Shown: positions 16,598 to 23,948 of the stretch, one piece after another
How positions within the stretch are numbered: the first letter of the stretch is position 1
Layout: every line of letters begins with the position of its first letter
NCBI GenBank assembly: GCA_001768195.1
Contig: MENI01000114.1
Coordinates: forward strand, 13,732-49,051
Direction: 5' to 3'
From: Bacteroidetes bacterium GWA2_40_15
Lineage (GTDB): Bacteria > Bacteroidota > Bacteroidia > Bacteroidales > VadinHA17
DNA length: 35,320 nucleotides
Notes under the pieces: generated by a model
The model's input: only the letters and a program-made list of their open reading frames with translations
Told to the model about the DNA's origin: nothing
The model's database searches: none
Made by a program: the position numbers and the translations under genes

Positions 16598-17005
16598 TTA
16601 ATCCCTTATAAAATACACTCTTCTGATCTTTCCGTTTTCTATTTTATAGATAGCTATCACATGGTTTTCTATGCCGTTAGCTCTTCCGGTAACATATTCC
16701 TTGTCGATAACAGTGTTGCCGTTTACTATCCTGTTCAGAACTTTTGCCTTCTGGTTCGGATTCTGGTTCCAGGCATTGGTATAACGCTCACGCATTTTAT
16801 CTTTGCCCTTATAGATCATTTCATCAGGAAAATTGAAAACCTGCACATCGTCGGAATACCAGCTGAGGAATGCTTCAATATCCTGGTTGTTGTAGGCATC
16901 GAGCTGTCCCTGAGCTACTGCCTGAGGCTGAATATCCTGTGACCGGAGCTCTTCCGGTACAATCAGGAAAATTAATGTGACAAAAACAATGCTTTTAATT
17001 CTCAT
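16598..17005 (-). CDS. Exported NTF2/SnoaL-like protein
   Basis: A 135-residue protein with a hydrophobic N-terminal signal (IKSIVFVTLIFLIVPEEL). The mature part fits the cone-shaped SnoaL/NTF2 fold: QAVAQGQLDAYNNQDIEAFL, SWYSDDVQVFNFPDEMIYKG, KDKMRERYTNAWNQNP, and three closing strands (NRIVNGNTVIDKEYVTGRA, HVIAIYKIENGKIRRVYFI). Such domains serve as small-molecule binding pockets or isomerases; exported single-domain versions in Bacteroidota have no assigned reaction. It is monocistronic, with a perfect 9-bp palindrome about 70 bp upstream. Confidence 0.87.
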   Translation of the reverse strand: MRIKSIVFVTLIFLIVPEELRSQDIQPQAVAQGQLDAYNNQDIEAFLSWYSDDVQVFNFPDEMIYKGKDKMRERYTNAWNQNPNQKAKVLNRIVNGNTVIDKEYVTGRANGIENHVIAIYKIENGKIRRVYFIRD

Positions 17006-17074
17006 AGCTTATGGTAATTAAATGTTCAGTGCAGACATTCCTGTCTCAGAATTATTATATGTCTGAAATGTCAA

Positions 17075-17097
17075 ATAAGTGTAATATATACACTTAT
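17075..17097. promoter_or_regulatory. Perfect 9-bp palindrome between two minus-strand genes
   Basis: ataagtgta (17075-17083) and tacacttat (17089-17097) are exact inverted copies around a 5-nt loop. The site is 21 bp past the stop of the zinc-ribbon membrane gene and 70 bp ahead of the NTF2-like gene. It could be a weak terminator of the first or an operator for the second. AT-rich arms and no clear T-run make either uncertain. Confidence 0.4.
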
Positions 17098-17118
17098 AAA
17101 TATTAAATTTCAACAGCA

Positions 17119-17733
17119 TTATTCAGCTGCAGGTTTTGCCTCTTCTTCAGCCGTTTTCTTATCTTTTGAAGCTTTCTTCTGCGGGTAGGTGCCTGGCAGG
17201 ATAACGTTGATAAGTTTCTTTCCCCAGAGGCCAAGCTGAACACCTGCTCCAAGGCTCAAAACACTCAGGATTATGGTTATCCAGTAATAATTCTCACGCG
17301 GGCCTATAAAAAACATCCCAATTGATAATGTAAGAATAATAATGCTGAATATGATTTTGACCCTCAGAAGCGGGGTTTTAAGAGTTTTAAAACGTGTGAG
17401 TCCGTCAATAATACCTGTTATTATTGCGAACACCAGCGTAAACGGGAACAAAAAGACAGAAAAAATAAGAACATGCTGAACCATATCCGGTTGAAATTCA
17501 CTGAAGAAGTTTTTCAGGATGGCCAGAACAGGTATTGCAATAACAAATGCCTGTGAAAGGTGAATGACTATGGGATGAAGGTCGAAGCTGAGAACAAGCA
17601 GCCTGTTTGCTGAGACTCTTTCCCTGTAGGGTTCAAAAACCTTTCTGGGCAGCCCGCAGGCAGGACATACATCTCCTAATTTGTCTGCTTCCATTACATA
17701 TCCGCATGGGCGGCAACGTACAAGCTCTTTCAT
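17119..17733 (-). CDS. Membrane protein with N-terminal rubredoxin-like zinc ribbon
   Basis: A 204-residue protein. The N-terminus has two Cys pairs, C7-x2-C10 and C23-x2-C26 (VRCRPCGYVM, GDVCPACGLP), forming a rubredoxin-like or zinc-ribbon knuckle that binds one Fe or Zn. Residues about 48-170 form four membrane spans: DLHPIVIHLSQAFVIAIPVL, HVLIFSVFLFPFTLVFAIIT, VKIIFSIIILTLSIGMFFI and WITIILSVLSLGAGVQLGLW. The first carries the HPIVIHL motif seen in DUF2231-like membrane proteins. The tail is Lys/Glu/Ala-rich. A one-iron domain on a membrane bundle suggests electron transfer to or from the membrane, but no partner is proven. It lies 99 bp behind the DUF6029 gene on the same strand. Confidence 0.82.
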   Translation of the reverse strand: MKELVRCRPCGYVMEADKLGDVCPACGLPRKVFEPYRERVSANRLLVLSFDLHPIVIHLSQAFVIAIPVLAILKNFFSEFQPDMVQHVLIFSVFLFPFTLVFAIITGIIDGLTRFKTLKTPLLRVKIIFSIIILTLSIGMFFIGPRENYYWITIILSVLSLGAGVQLGLWGKKLINVILPGTYPQKKASKDKKTAEEEAKPAAE

Positions 17734-17759
17734 AAAGTCATTGTTTTAGATTTTCAACA

Positions 17760-17767
17760 CAAATGTA
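17760..17767 (-). promoter_or_regulatory. Candidate -7 box TACATTTG
   Basis: On the minus strand this 8-mer matches TAnnTTTG, 26 bp before the ATG of the zinc-ribbon membrane gene. It suggests this gene has its own promoter rather than depending only on the DUF6029 unit. Confidence 0.45.
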
Positions 17768-17832
17768 TAAATTTAGTTGAAAACGAAAAGTGGTAGGACT
17801 GACTCTATTTCTCCGGTATTTTATGAAAACAA

Positions 17833-19302
17833 TCAGAACCTGCTTGTGATTCTGACTTCAATGCCATTGAAGTCGAGGACTTCATAACACACTCCTGCAT
17901 TGCACGCCGGGCCTCCGCGTCTTTGACCTGCAAAAAGAAGAAGGCTGTGTTTACTGTTGATCTGGTATTTAATATTTGTTCCAATCCAGGTTTTTACTTC
18001 CTCTTCAACAAGAAAGGGATCATTACTGATCTCACCGGTGATGTTGAATAGCAGCTTTGATTTATGATTATAACCTAAGGACAAGACATGGTTATAAACC
18101 TTATCCCCTGATCGATGGAAAGTCTGAAATTCATAATCGGTCTTAATGGAGGACCCGTCAGGTATTCCTAGTTTAAGATATGCACCCGTTGAAATCCGGT
18201 TCATTTCAAGTTTAAATGGATCCTCTGCATAGTCGGCAAATATCTTTGCATCAAGGTTATCCTTTATTGAAAAATCATACTCCGCGAAATACTCCTGGAA
18301 AACAAACTTGTCATTCAGATTATTAACGGCAATAGTGTTGTTTAATGTCAAAGTTGACAAGTCAGCAAATGTATAGAAGGCCTCAATCTGATAACCCGAC
18401 TCATTTATTGGTTGAAGTACGTGAGTGCTCCTGTTGAGTACTTTATAACTATGTTCTTTAACTAAAGCCGGAGGTTCATTTATCCCTGCACCTAACGAAA
18501 AGTTTTTATAGCTCTTATATTCAGCACTTACGCCCAGATTGTTGATAGACAGGTTAATGCTGGCATACATTGCATATGCTGCCTTATCAGAGAAATCGGA
18601 TAAGGAATAGTTACTCAGGTCTTTAGCGAGTTCAGAATAATAGGAAAAATATTGTGAAATGATGCCGGAGGAGGTAAACATGCCGTATAATGTACTTTTA
18701 TTGCTATTTTTCAGATTCAGTAGTGACGCCCCTAAAGTCTGTTTCGCGAATGTATACTCCGGAGCGACAGCTGCAATCTTATCAGTTCTCCTTAAGCTGT
18801 CAGGTTGTGAAGGGGGGAAAACATTGTTTAAGGGCTTGCCATATAGTAGTTTTACTGATAGATCTTTATATCTTAATCTGGTGCTTACTCCAATAACGTC
18901 GCGCTGGAAATAGCTTCGCGACCGATAACTTAAATCCTCAAGAATTGCTCCCGGGATCTCAAATGAACGCAATAGCAAACCACGACCTATTGTTTCATAG
19001 AAGTTACCAGCTTTGATATCCATAAAATCCTTACTATACTGAAGATAGTATTGAGTTGGTTTTATATAATTCCTGTTATCATACCTGGTATAGAACTGCT
19101 CCAGGGCAAGCCCCGCCTTTATATCTTTGTAGTTATAGTTAAAAACGGTTCTGTCATAAAGTGTTGATATTGCATTGGTATCACCGGGGACTTTCCCATA
19201 CTGATATTCCATCAGGTTTGTTCCATTGAATTGAGAATATGAAAACAAAGATAGAGTTGAAAAGATACTAACCAGAATTAAGAATTTACTTAAACTCCGC
19301 AT
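17833..19302 (-). CDS. DUF6029-type outer-membrane barrel protein
   Basis: A 489-residue protein with a signal peptide (FLILVSIFSTLSLFSYSQ). The mature part is a long series of alternating strands with aromatic girdle residues, such as YYLQYSKDFMDIKAGNFYET, IGRGLLLRSFEIPGAILEDL and YFAEYDFSIKDNLDAKIFAD. It ends in Phe (VRITSRF), as expected for an outer-membrane barrel inserted by BamA. Near the C-terminus is a cysteine pair, GGPACNAGVCYEVLDF (Cys-x4-Cys). I recognise the overall pattern as DUF6029, a Bacteroidota family without a known function. The ATG lies 2 bp after the TlpA stop codon, so the two are surely co-translated. The linkage to thioredoxins suggests the Cys pair is redox-controlled, which is inference. 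Confidence 0.8.
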   Translation of the reverse strand: MRSLSKFLILVSIFSTLSLFSYSQFNGTNLMEYQYGKVPGDTNAISTLYDRTVFNYNYKDIKAGLALEQFYTRYDNRNYIKPTQYYLQYSKDFMDIKAGNFYETIGRGLLLRSFEIPGAILEDLSYRSRSYFQRDVIGVSTRLRYKDLSVKLLYGKPLNNVFPPSQPDSLRRTDKIAAVAPEYTFAKQTLGASLLNLKNSNKSTLYGMFTSSGIISQYFSYYSELAKDLSNYSLSDFSDKAAYAMYASINLSINNLGVSAEYKSYKNFSLGAGINEPPALVKEHSYKVLNRSTHVLQPINESGYQIEAFYTFADLSTLTLNNTIAVNNLNDKFVFQEYFAEYDFSIKDNLDAKIFADYAEDPFKLEMNRISTGAYLKLGIPDGSSIKTDYEFQTFHRSGDKVYNHVLSLGYNHKSKLLFNITGEISNDPFLVEEEVKTWIGTNIKYQINSKHSLLLFAGQRRGGPACNAGVCYEVLDFNGIEVRITSRF

Positions 19303-19304
19303 TT

Positions 19305-19790
19305 CTAGTTGGTACTTAAATACTTATCGATTTCAGCTGTTATTCTCAGATTATCTCCTTCGGCATATCCTTCATGTATCCACACAATCTTACCCCTGGA
19401 ATTAACAATAATAAGCGTAGGGAAGGCAGAAATGTTAAGGTTATTCATTACTTCTGAATTTATATCTAATAATACAGGATATTTTATCTGTAAAGATTTT
19501 GTAAATGGAGCCACTTTAGAAATACTTCTTGGCCCATCACAATTGATACCTATTATCTGTACACCTTTTTCTATATACTGCTGATATATTTTATTAAGTT
19601 CCGGGATTGCTTTATTGCATGGTTTACACCATGTTGCCCAAAAATCAATAAGTGTAAGTTTCTCCCCTTTCAATTCAGTAAAGGACCGTGATGAATTATT
19701 GATATCCTTAAGTTGAAAATTATTGACTGTCTGTGCATTTAAAGCATAAAATATAAAATTCAATACTAATAATCCAGTAATTCTTTTCAT
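19305..19790 (-). CDS. TlpA-like periplasmic thioredoxin
   Basis: A 161-residue exported thioredoxin-fold protein. The signal peptide is MKRITGLLVLNFIFYALNAQ. The redox motif is W54-C55-K-P-C58 (DFWATWCKPCNKAIPEL), followed by the conserved cis-Pro region (NISAFPTLIIVNSRGKIVW). The family reduces or isomerises disulfides in exported proteins, or supplies electrons to heme or metal chaperones. The first turn FQLKDINNSSRSFTELKGEK is the AhpC/TSA-like N-terminal extension common to TlpA/ResA. It sits between a double-redoxin lipoprotein (52 bp upstream) and the DUF6029 barrel (2 bp downstream). Confidence 0.94.
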   Translation of the reverse strand: MKRITGLLVLNFIFYALNAQTVNNFQLKDINNSSRSFTELKGEKLTLIDFWATWCKPCNKAIPELNKIYQQYIEKGVQIIGINCDGPRSISKVAPFTKSLQIKYPVLLDINSEVMNNLNISAFPTLIIVNSRGKIVWIHEGYAEGDNLRITAEIDKYLSTN

Positions 19791-19842
19791 TGCTGGTAAT
19801 TTATGCCGTCATGATATAATAGTGGGACAATTGATCATTAAT

Positions 19843-20829
19843 TTACTTTCCGGAAAGCAGGAGCTCTACTTTTGATTTAACTGCTGCAATATCTGACGAT
19901 GCGCTCTGTTTTCCTGAGAATGCAATATTTCCTTTTTTATCGATCACAACCAGTCTGTCATAGGTGGTTTTATAATCTGATGCAACACCTGCTGCATTCA
20001 GAAGTAAAGGAAAAGTAACTCCGGTTACGGTCTTAAAAGCTTCAACAGATGCCTGATTTCCATTCCACTGATCTAAACCAAGAACCTGATAATCGGTTCT
20101 TGATTCAAATGGGACAACGAGGTTACTCTGTACCCCGGGAGAAGCAGCTTTGCATGAGGGGCAATTATAACCAAAGAAGAACAGAACTACCACTTTGTTA
20201 TTGAAGTCAGCCAGTTTTGTATCAATACCATTAAGTGATTTCAGATTAAAACCAGGGGCATCTCCTTTAATTTCATCCTGAGGTCCAAGAATTATTTCCA
20301 CTTTTTCTTTAACAGTGGCAATATCATTGGCAGCACCCTGTGTGCCGGAAAATACAATTGAACCATCCCTGTCAATTATGACCAACCTGTCATAAGTAGT
20401 CTGATACTTAGCAGCTATGCCGGAAGCATTCAGCAATAAGGGAAATGAAACCCCGGTAATATCCTTGAAAGCCTGCACTGAAGCTGAATTACCATCCCAT
20501 TGATCAAGCCCGAGTACCTGGTAATCACTTCTTGATGTAAAAGGTTCGATAAGCATGCTTTCAACCGATGGTGCTGCTGCTTTACAAGAAGGGCAATTAT
20601 TCCCAAAAAAGAAAAGTACTATTACTTTATTTTTATAAGCAGATAGCATCAACTGTTTTCCATCCAGGGTAACTGCTGAAAAATCAGGAGCATCACCAAT
20701 AAGTGGTTCCATCTGATCATCCTCTTTTTTGCATGAGATGAAACTGAGTGCAGCTAATAATATAAGTATCGAGATATGCCTGAAGGTCTTCGATAAATCA
20801 GACATCATAACTAAATTAATTGTTTTCAT
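19843..20829 (-). CDS. Lipoprotein with two tandem redoxin domains
   Basis: A 328-residue protein when started at the ATG at 20829, where it has a lipoprotein signal (ILILLAALSFISCKK, lipid Cys-33). Upstream in-frame starts to 20934 would add 35 residues of non-signal sequence and are less likely. Two redoxin/AhpC-TSA-like domains follow: residues 45-183 with C79-P-S-C82 and residues 188-328 with C223-P-S-C226. The copies are 144 residues apart and share long identical stretches (YQVLGLDQW, FPLLLNA, TTYDRLV), so one arose by internal duplication. CPSC is unlike the CGPC of thioredoxin and may shift the redox potential. It heads the redox gene run; function as a thiol shuttle is inferred. Confidence 0.9.
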   Translation of the reverse strand: MKTINLVMMSDLSKTFRHISILILLAALSFISCKKEDDQMEPLIGDAPDFSAVTLDGKQLMLSAYKNKVIVLFFFGNNCPSCKAAAPSVESMLIEPFTSRSDYQVLGLDQWDGNSASVQAFKDITGVSFPLLLNASGIAAKYQTTYDRLVIIDRDGSIVFSGTQGAANDIATVKEKVEIILGPQDEIKGDAPGFNLKSLNGIDTKLADFNNKVVVLFFFGYNCPSCKAASPGVQSNLVVPFESRTDYQVLGLDQWNGNQASVEAFKTVTGVTFPLLLNAAGVASDYKTTYDRLVVIDKKGNIAFSGKQSASSDIAAVKSKVELLLSGK

Positions 20830-21004
20830 AGTCTGATATTTAATATATAATCTAAACAGACAATTAGAGGAATTGTTCTGATAGCCTTGTAACTTATGAG
20901 TTATTACCTTATCAATACCGGCTGAATTATTCATGGATTATCATATGGTGAACAAAATGAACTTATTTCCGTTTCCAAAGTAACTAAGGCTTATTATTTG
21001 AGTC

Positions 21005-22780
21005 ATGAAGAAATACAATAAAAATAATCTGGAAAAATCCTCTTCACCATACCTTCTCCAGCATCATGTTAATCCTGTTTGGTGGCAGGAGTGGAGTGAG
21101 AATGTCATTAAATATTCCTCAGAGACAGGAAAACCCCTTTTGGTTTCAGTTGGTTATTCAACCTGCCACTGGTGCCATGTAATGGCTTCGGAAGCATTCT
21201 CTGATGAGAGAACTGCAAATTTCCTGAATGATAATTTTGTTTGCATAAAGGTCGACAGGGAACAACGTCCTGATATCGACCAGTATCTTATGGACTTTAT
21301 CCAGAAGCAGACAGGAAGGGGAGGCTGGCCTCTCAATGTGTTCCTGACACCTTCGCTTGATCCCATCTTTGCTCTTACTTATGCCCCTGCAAGCCAGACA
21401 GGTGCAATGAATTCTTTTCTGGCAATTGTTCAGCAGGTGTATACATACTATCAGAAGCATAGTGTTGATACACCGTCATTTATTCCTGCAGCAGAAATAC
21501 CTGAAGTAGCAGAAGAAGATTCACTTATCAAAGCGCTCTCAGGATATTTCGATCGGATGAATGGAGGTTTTGGCAACAGTCAGAAGTTTCCTTCTCATTC
21601 CACATTGCTTTTTCTCCTTTATCAGTTAGCTGTCGGAAATGATCCGTTAACACGGGATATGTGTTCAAAAACACTCGAAGCAATGCGATTGCGCGGACTG
21701 AATGATCATCTCCAGGGTGGTATTTTCAGGTACTGTGTTGATGCAAAGTGGACAATTCCTCATTTCGAGAAGATGCTTTATGATCAGGCCATGGCGCTCT
21801 GGATCTATTCACTAGCGTACAGGGTTTTAGGGAACACAGCATATATAGAAATGGCTGAGAATGTTTTAAGATGTCTTGAAGAGAGTTTTGAACAGGATGG
21901 TTTCTATATAACAGCTCATGATGCTGATACAGGTCATGTGGAGGGAGCAACTTACATATGGAGTTTTAATGAACTCAGAGAGGCCCTTACGGATGAAGAA
22001 TTCTCAGGCTTTCAAAATGCTTACCATTTTACTGCAGAAGGCAATTTTGAAGGAGGCAACCATCTTATAAGAAATAATGATGAACCTGTTAAAGAAATTG
22101 AAGAAAAACTCCTCGCACTTAGAAAAGCCAGGAAGCAGCCTTCGGACGATGATAAGATCTTATGCGGACAAAATGCTCTGGTTGCCATTGCATATACTCA
22201 GGCAGGAAGGTTTCTGGGACGTCCTGATCTTGAAGTCAAAGCCGGCGCGCTGGTTAACAGGCTTACAGACAGGTTCTGGGATGGGACAACCCTTGCACAC
22301 TCATATTATAAGGATATTCTTCAGCAACAGGGATTTCTTTCAGATGCTGCTGCCCTGTTTACTGCAATTACAATGCTCCGCGAAAGTGATCCTGAGTGGC
22401 AGCATCCGATGAATATTTTTGAGCAATATCTTCTGTCATTCATGGATGGTGAAAAATGGGTGGAGTCGCATGGTGAAGATTTCAGAACTGTATATGCCTC
22501 CTGGTTCGATCATCCTGTACCATCAGGTGTGAGCCTGGCAGAACTTGGATTGGTCAGATCAGCTTTACTTAATGGGAAAGAGATATCAGCGAAAAAATAC
22601 AGACAGCCATATCAGTCTGATTTCTATAATATTACGGTGATGATTTCAAATGGCTTATTTCATACAGTAACTTCCCCGGGATCAATAAACTGGAATAATC
22701 TTCCTGCCAATTCAATACAACTCAGGGGAGATATCAGTCAGGATTGCTATATGGGAAGCTGTGGCAAACTGGAATATTAA
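21005..22780 (+). CDS. DUF255 thioredoxin-domain protein (YyaL/SPATA20 family)
   Basis: A 591-residue protein. Residues 5-165 form a thioredoxin-like domain with the family block SSSPYLLQHHVNPVWW, VSVGYSTCHWCHVMASEAF (C54-H-W-C57), VKVDREQRPDI-like CIKVDREQRPDIDQYLM, and GGWPLNVFLTP. The rest is an alpha/alpha-barrel resembling N-acylglucosamine 2-epimerase or glycoside hydrolase toroids (GGFGNSQKFPSHSTLLFLL, GGIFRYCVDAKWTIPHFEKM, LYDQAMALWIYSLAYRV). Full family members are about 670-690 residues; this one is shorter, mostly at the C-terminal end. No signal peptide is seen, so it is likely cytoplasmic. The reaction is unknown. It is divergent from the redoxin operon, with 175 bp between the chosen starts. 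Confidence 0.92.
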   Translation: MKKYNKNNLEKSSSPYLLQHHVNPVWWQEWSENVIKYSSETGKPLLVSVGYSTCHWCHVMASEAFSDERTANFLNDNFVCIKVDREQRPDIDQYLMDFIQKQTGRGGWPLNVFLTPSLDPIFALTYAPASQTGAMNSFLAIVQQVYTYYQKHSVDTPSFIPAAEIPEVAEEDSLIKALSGYFDRMNGGFGNSQKFPSHSTLLFLLYQLAVGNDPLTRDMCSKTLEAMRLRGLNDHLQGGIFRYCVDAKWTIPHFEKMLYDQAMALWIYSLAYRVLGNTAYIEMAENVLRCLEESFEQDGFYITAHDADTGHVEGATYIWSFNELREALTDEEFSGFQNAYHFTAEGNFEGGNHLIRNNDEPVKEIEEKLLALRKARKQPSDDDKILCGQNALVAIAYTQAGRFLGRPDLEVKAGALVNRLTDRFWDGTTLAHSYYKDILQQQGFLSDAAALFTAITMLRESDPEWQHPMNIFEQYLLSFMDGEKWVESHGEDFRTVYASWFDHPVPSGVSLAELGLVRSALLNGKEISAKKYRQPYQSDFYNITVMISNGLFHTVTSPGSINWNNLPANSIQLRGDISQDCYMGSCGKLEY

Positions 22781-22816
22781 TTCCGATGTTTTGGATCACT
22801 TTAATTTTATAAGAAG

Positions 22817-22824
22817 TACTTTTG
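22817..22824 (+). promoter_or_regulatory. Candidate promoter TACTTTTG with TTG upstream
   Basis: TACTTTTG fits the TAnnTTTG -7 box, and a TTG at 22791-22793 lies 23 bp upstream, inside the 17-23 bp range known for Bacteroidota promoters. The SDR start at 22855 would then have a leader of about 20-25 nt. Confidence 0.55.
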
Positions 22825-22854
22825 TCATTATCCAGACATAAACACGAGCAATAA

Positions 22855-23634
22855 ATGAACAAAACAGCCTTAATAACAGGAGCCACTGAGGGAATCGGGT
22901 ATGAACTTGCCAGGATACATGCGGAAAAAGGAGGAGACCTTATTCTGGTTGCCAGGAACAAAGAGAAGCTGGATGAGATTAAAAATGACCTGGAAAGGAC
23001 TTTCGGTGTAACGGTTAATACAATTCAAAAAGACCTGTCTCTTCACGGTTCGGCTTATGAAGTATATAATAAGGTAAACGATCTTAACCTCAGTGTTGAT
23101 TACCTTATGAATAACGCAGGTTTCGGTGATGTGAAGCTTTTCTCCGAAACCGACTGGCCAAAGCAGGAGAGAATGATAAATCTGAATGTAACAACACTAA
23201 CACATTTTACACGACTCTTTTTACCTCAGATGATAACAAGAGGCTCGGGTAAAATCATGAATGTGGCTTCTGTTGCATCCTTCGTTCCGGGTCCGACCAT
23301 GTCGGTATATTTTGCATCAAAAGCTTATGTATTAAGTTTCTCTGAAGCTGTTGCCGAGGAACTCAGAGGTAAAGGGATAACAGTTACTGCGTTGTGCCCG
23401 GGACCGACGGAGAGTAACTTTCATCTTGTTGCCCACGACGGGAAGAAGACAAAGGAACGTAAAATGCCCTCTTCGAGGGATGTTGCCCTTTATGGTTACA
23501 GGTCGATGATGAATGGCAGGGTGGTTGCAGTGCCCGGCTTCGATAACAAATTGCTGGTTAGCCTGATATGGTTTCTCCCGAATTGGGCTATTGTCAGAAT
23601 TGTAAGAAAAATTCAGGAGGGAAGGCATAGATGA
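22855..23634 (+). CDS. Short-chain dehydrogenase/reductase (DltE/YqjQ-like)
   Basis: A 259-residue cytoplasmic SDR oxidoreductase. The cofactor motif is ITGATEGIGYELARIHAEKG. VARNKEKLDEIK suggests NADP preference from the Arg after strand 2. NNAGFGD is intact, the catalytic Ser is in NVASVASFVPG, and the YxxxK motif is YFASKAYVLSFSEA. After these comes the substrate loop LCPGPTESNF. The C-terminus ends in a hydrophobic stretch (LLVSLIWFLPNWAIVRIVRK) that may touch the membrane. The ketone or alcohol substrate is unknown. A good promoter candidate lies at 22817 and a hairpin array follows the stop. Confidence 0.92.
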   Translation: MNKTALITGATEGIGYELARIHAEKGGDLILVARNKEKLDEIKNDLERTFGVTVNTIQKDLSLHGSAYEVYNKVNDLNLSVDYLMNNAGFGDVKLFSETDWPKQERMINLNVTTLTHFTRLFLPQMITRGSGKIMNVASVASFVPGPTMSVYFASKAYVLSFSEAVAEELRGKGITVTALCPGPTESNFHLVAHDGKKTKERKMPSSRDVALYGYRSMMNGRVVAVPGFDNKLLVSLIWFLPNWAIVRIVRKIQEGRHR

Positions 23635-23647
23635 AGTGCCGGGTGTT

Positions 23648-23704
23648 GGGGATCGATTCTTAGCTTGGGGATTGATTCTTAGCTTGGCGATCGATTCTTA
23701 GCTT
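23648..23704 (+). repeat. Three tandem 19-bp repeats
   Basis: Units at 23648-23666, 23667-23685 and 23686-23704 share the form ggSgatYgattcttagctt, differing at one or two bases. They begin 14 bp after the SDR stop codon. A partial fourth unit (ggcga) opens the first hairpin of the neighbouring array, so the two repeats grade into each other. Confidence 0.85.
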
Positions 23705-23810
23705 GGCGAAGTCTGTGACTTCGCCATAAATACAAAATAGTCTGAGACTATTTAATAGTGAAGCGAAGTTACAAACTTCGCTTAGCACGGGGCGAAATTA
23801 CAAACTTCGC
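23705..23810. repeat. Array of four small hairpins with 3-nt loops
   Basis: Hairpin 1: 23705-23713/23717-23725 (9 bp, loop tgt). Hairpin 2: 23735-23742/23746-23753 (8 bp, loop tga). Hairpin 3: 23761-23770/23774-23783 (10 bp, loop aca). Hairpin 4: 23792-23799/23803-23810 (7 of 8, loop aca). Three share the gcgaag stem. The constant 3-nt loop and shared stem suggest copies of one REP-like element. From memory, gcgaagt palindromes are common between Bacteroidota genes. The remaining 23811-23948 holds the start of the helicase leader. Confidence 0.8.
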
Positions 23811-23881
23811 TTAACCCGGGAACCAGGAACCAGGTTATCAGCAGATTAACATTTATTTCCGGTACTCTCGTTAATAAACGC

Positions 23882-23889
23882 TACCTTCG
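23882..23889 (+). promoter_or_regulatory. Possible -7 box TACCTTCG for the helicase gene
   Basis: One base off TAnnTTTG, 59 bp before the ATG at 23949. A cold-shock-type long leader would be usual for RhlE/CsdA-like helicases, but nothing further supports it. Confidence 0.3.
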
Positions 23890-23948
23890 CAGCCATTCAA
23901 TCCGGATAGATATACATGATCCGGACTTTTTTATATAAATATTAATAC

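Noticed and set aside
16574-16942. Plus-strand 122-codon frame
   Set aside because: It is antisense to the NTF2-like gene, whose signal peptide and fold are clear; the plus-strand translation has no family features.
20830-20934. Longer N-terminus for the double-redoxin lipoprotein
   Set aside because: The extra 35 residues are polar and precede an otherwise standard lipoprotein signal, so the start at 20829 is preferred.
23648-23810. Possible CRISPR array
   Set aside because: The 19-bp units are directly adjacent with no spacers, and the following hairpins vary in sequence; no cas genes are near.
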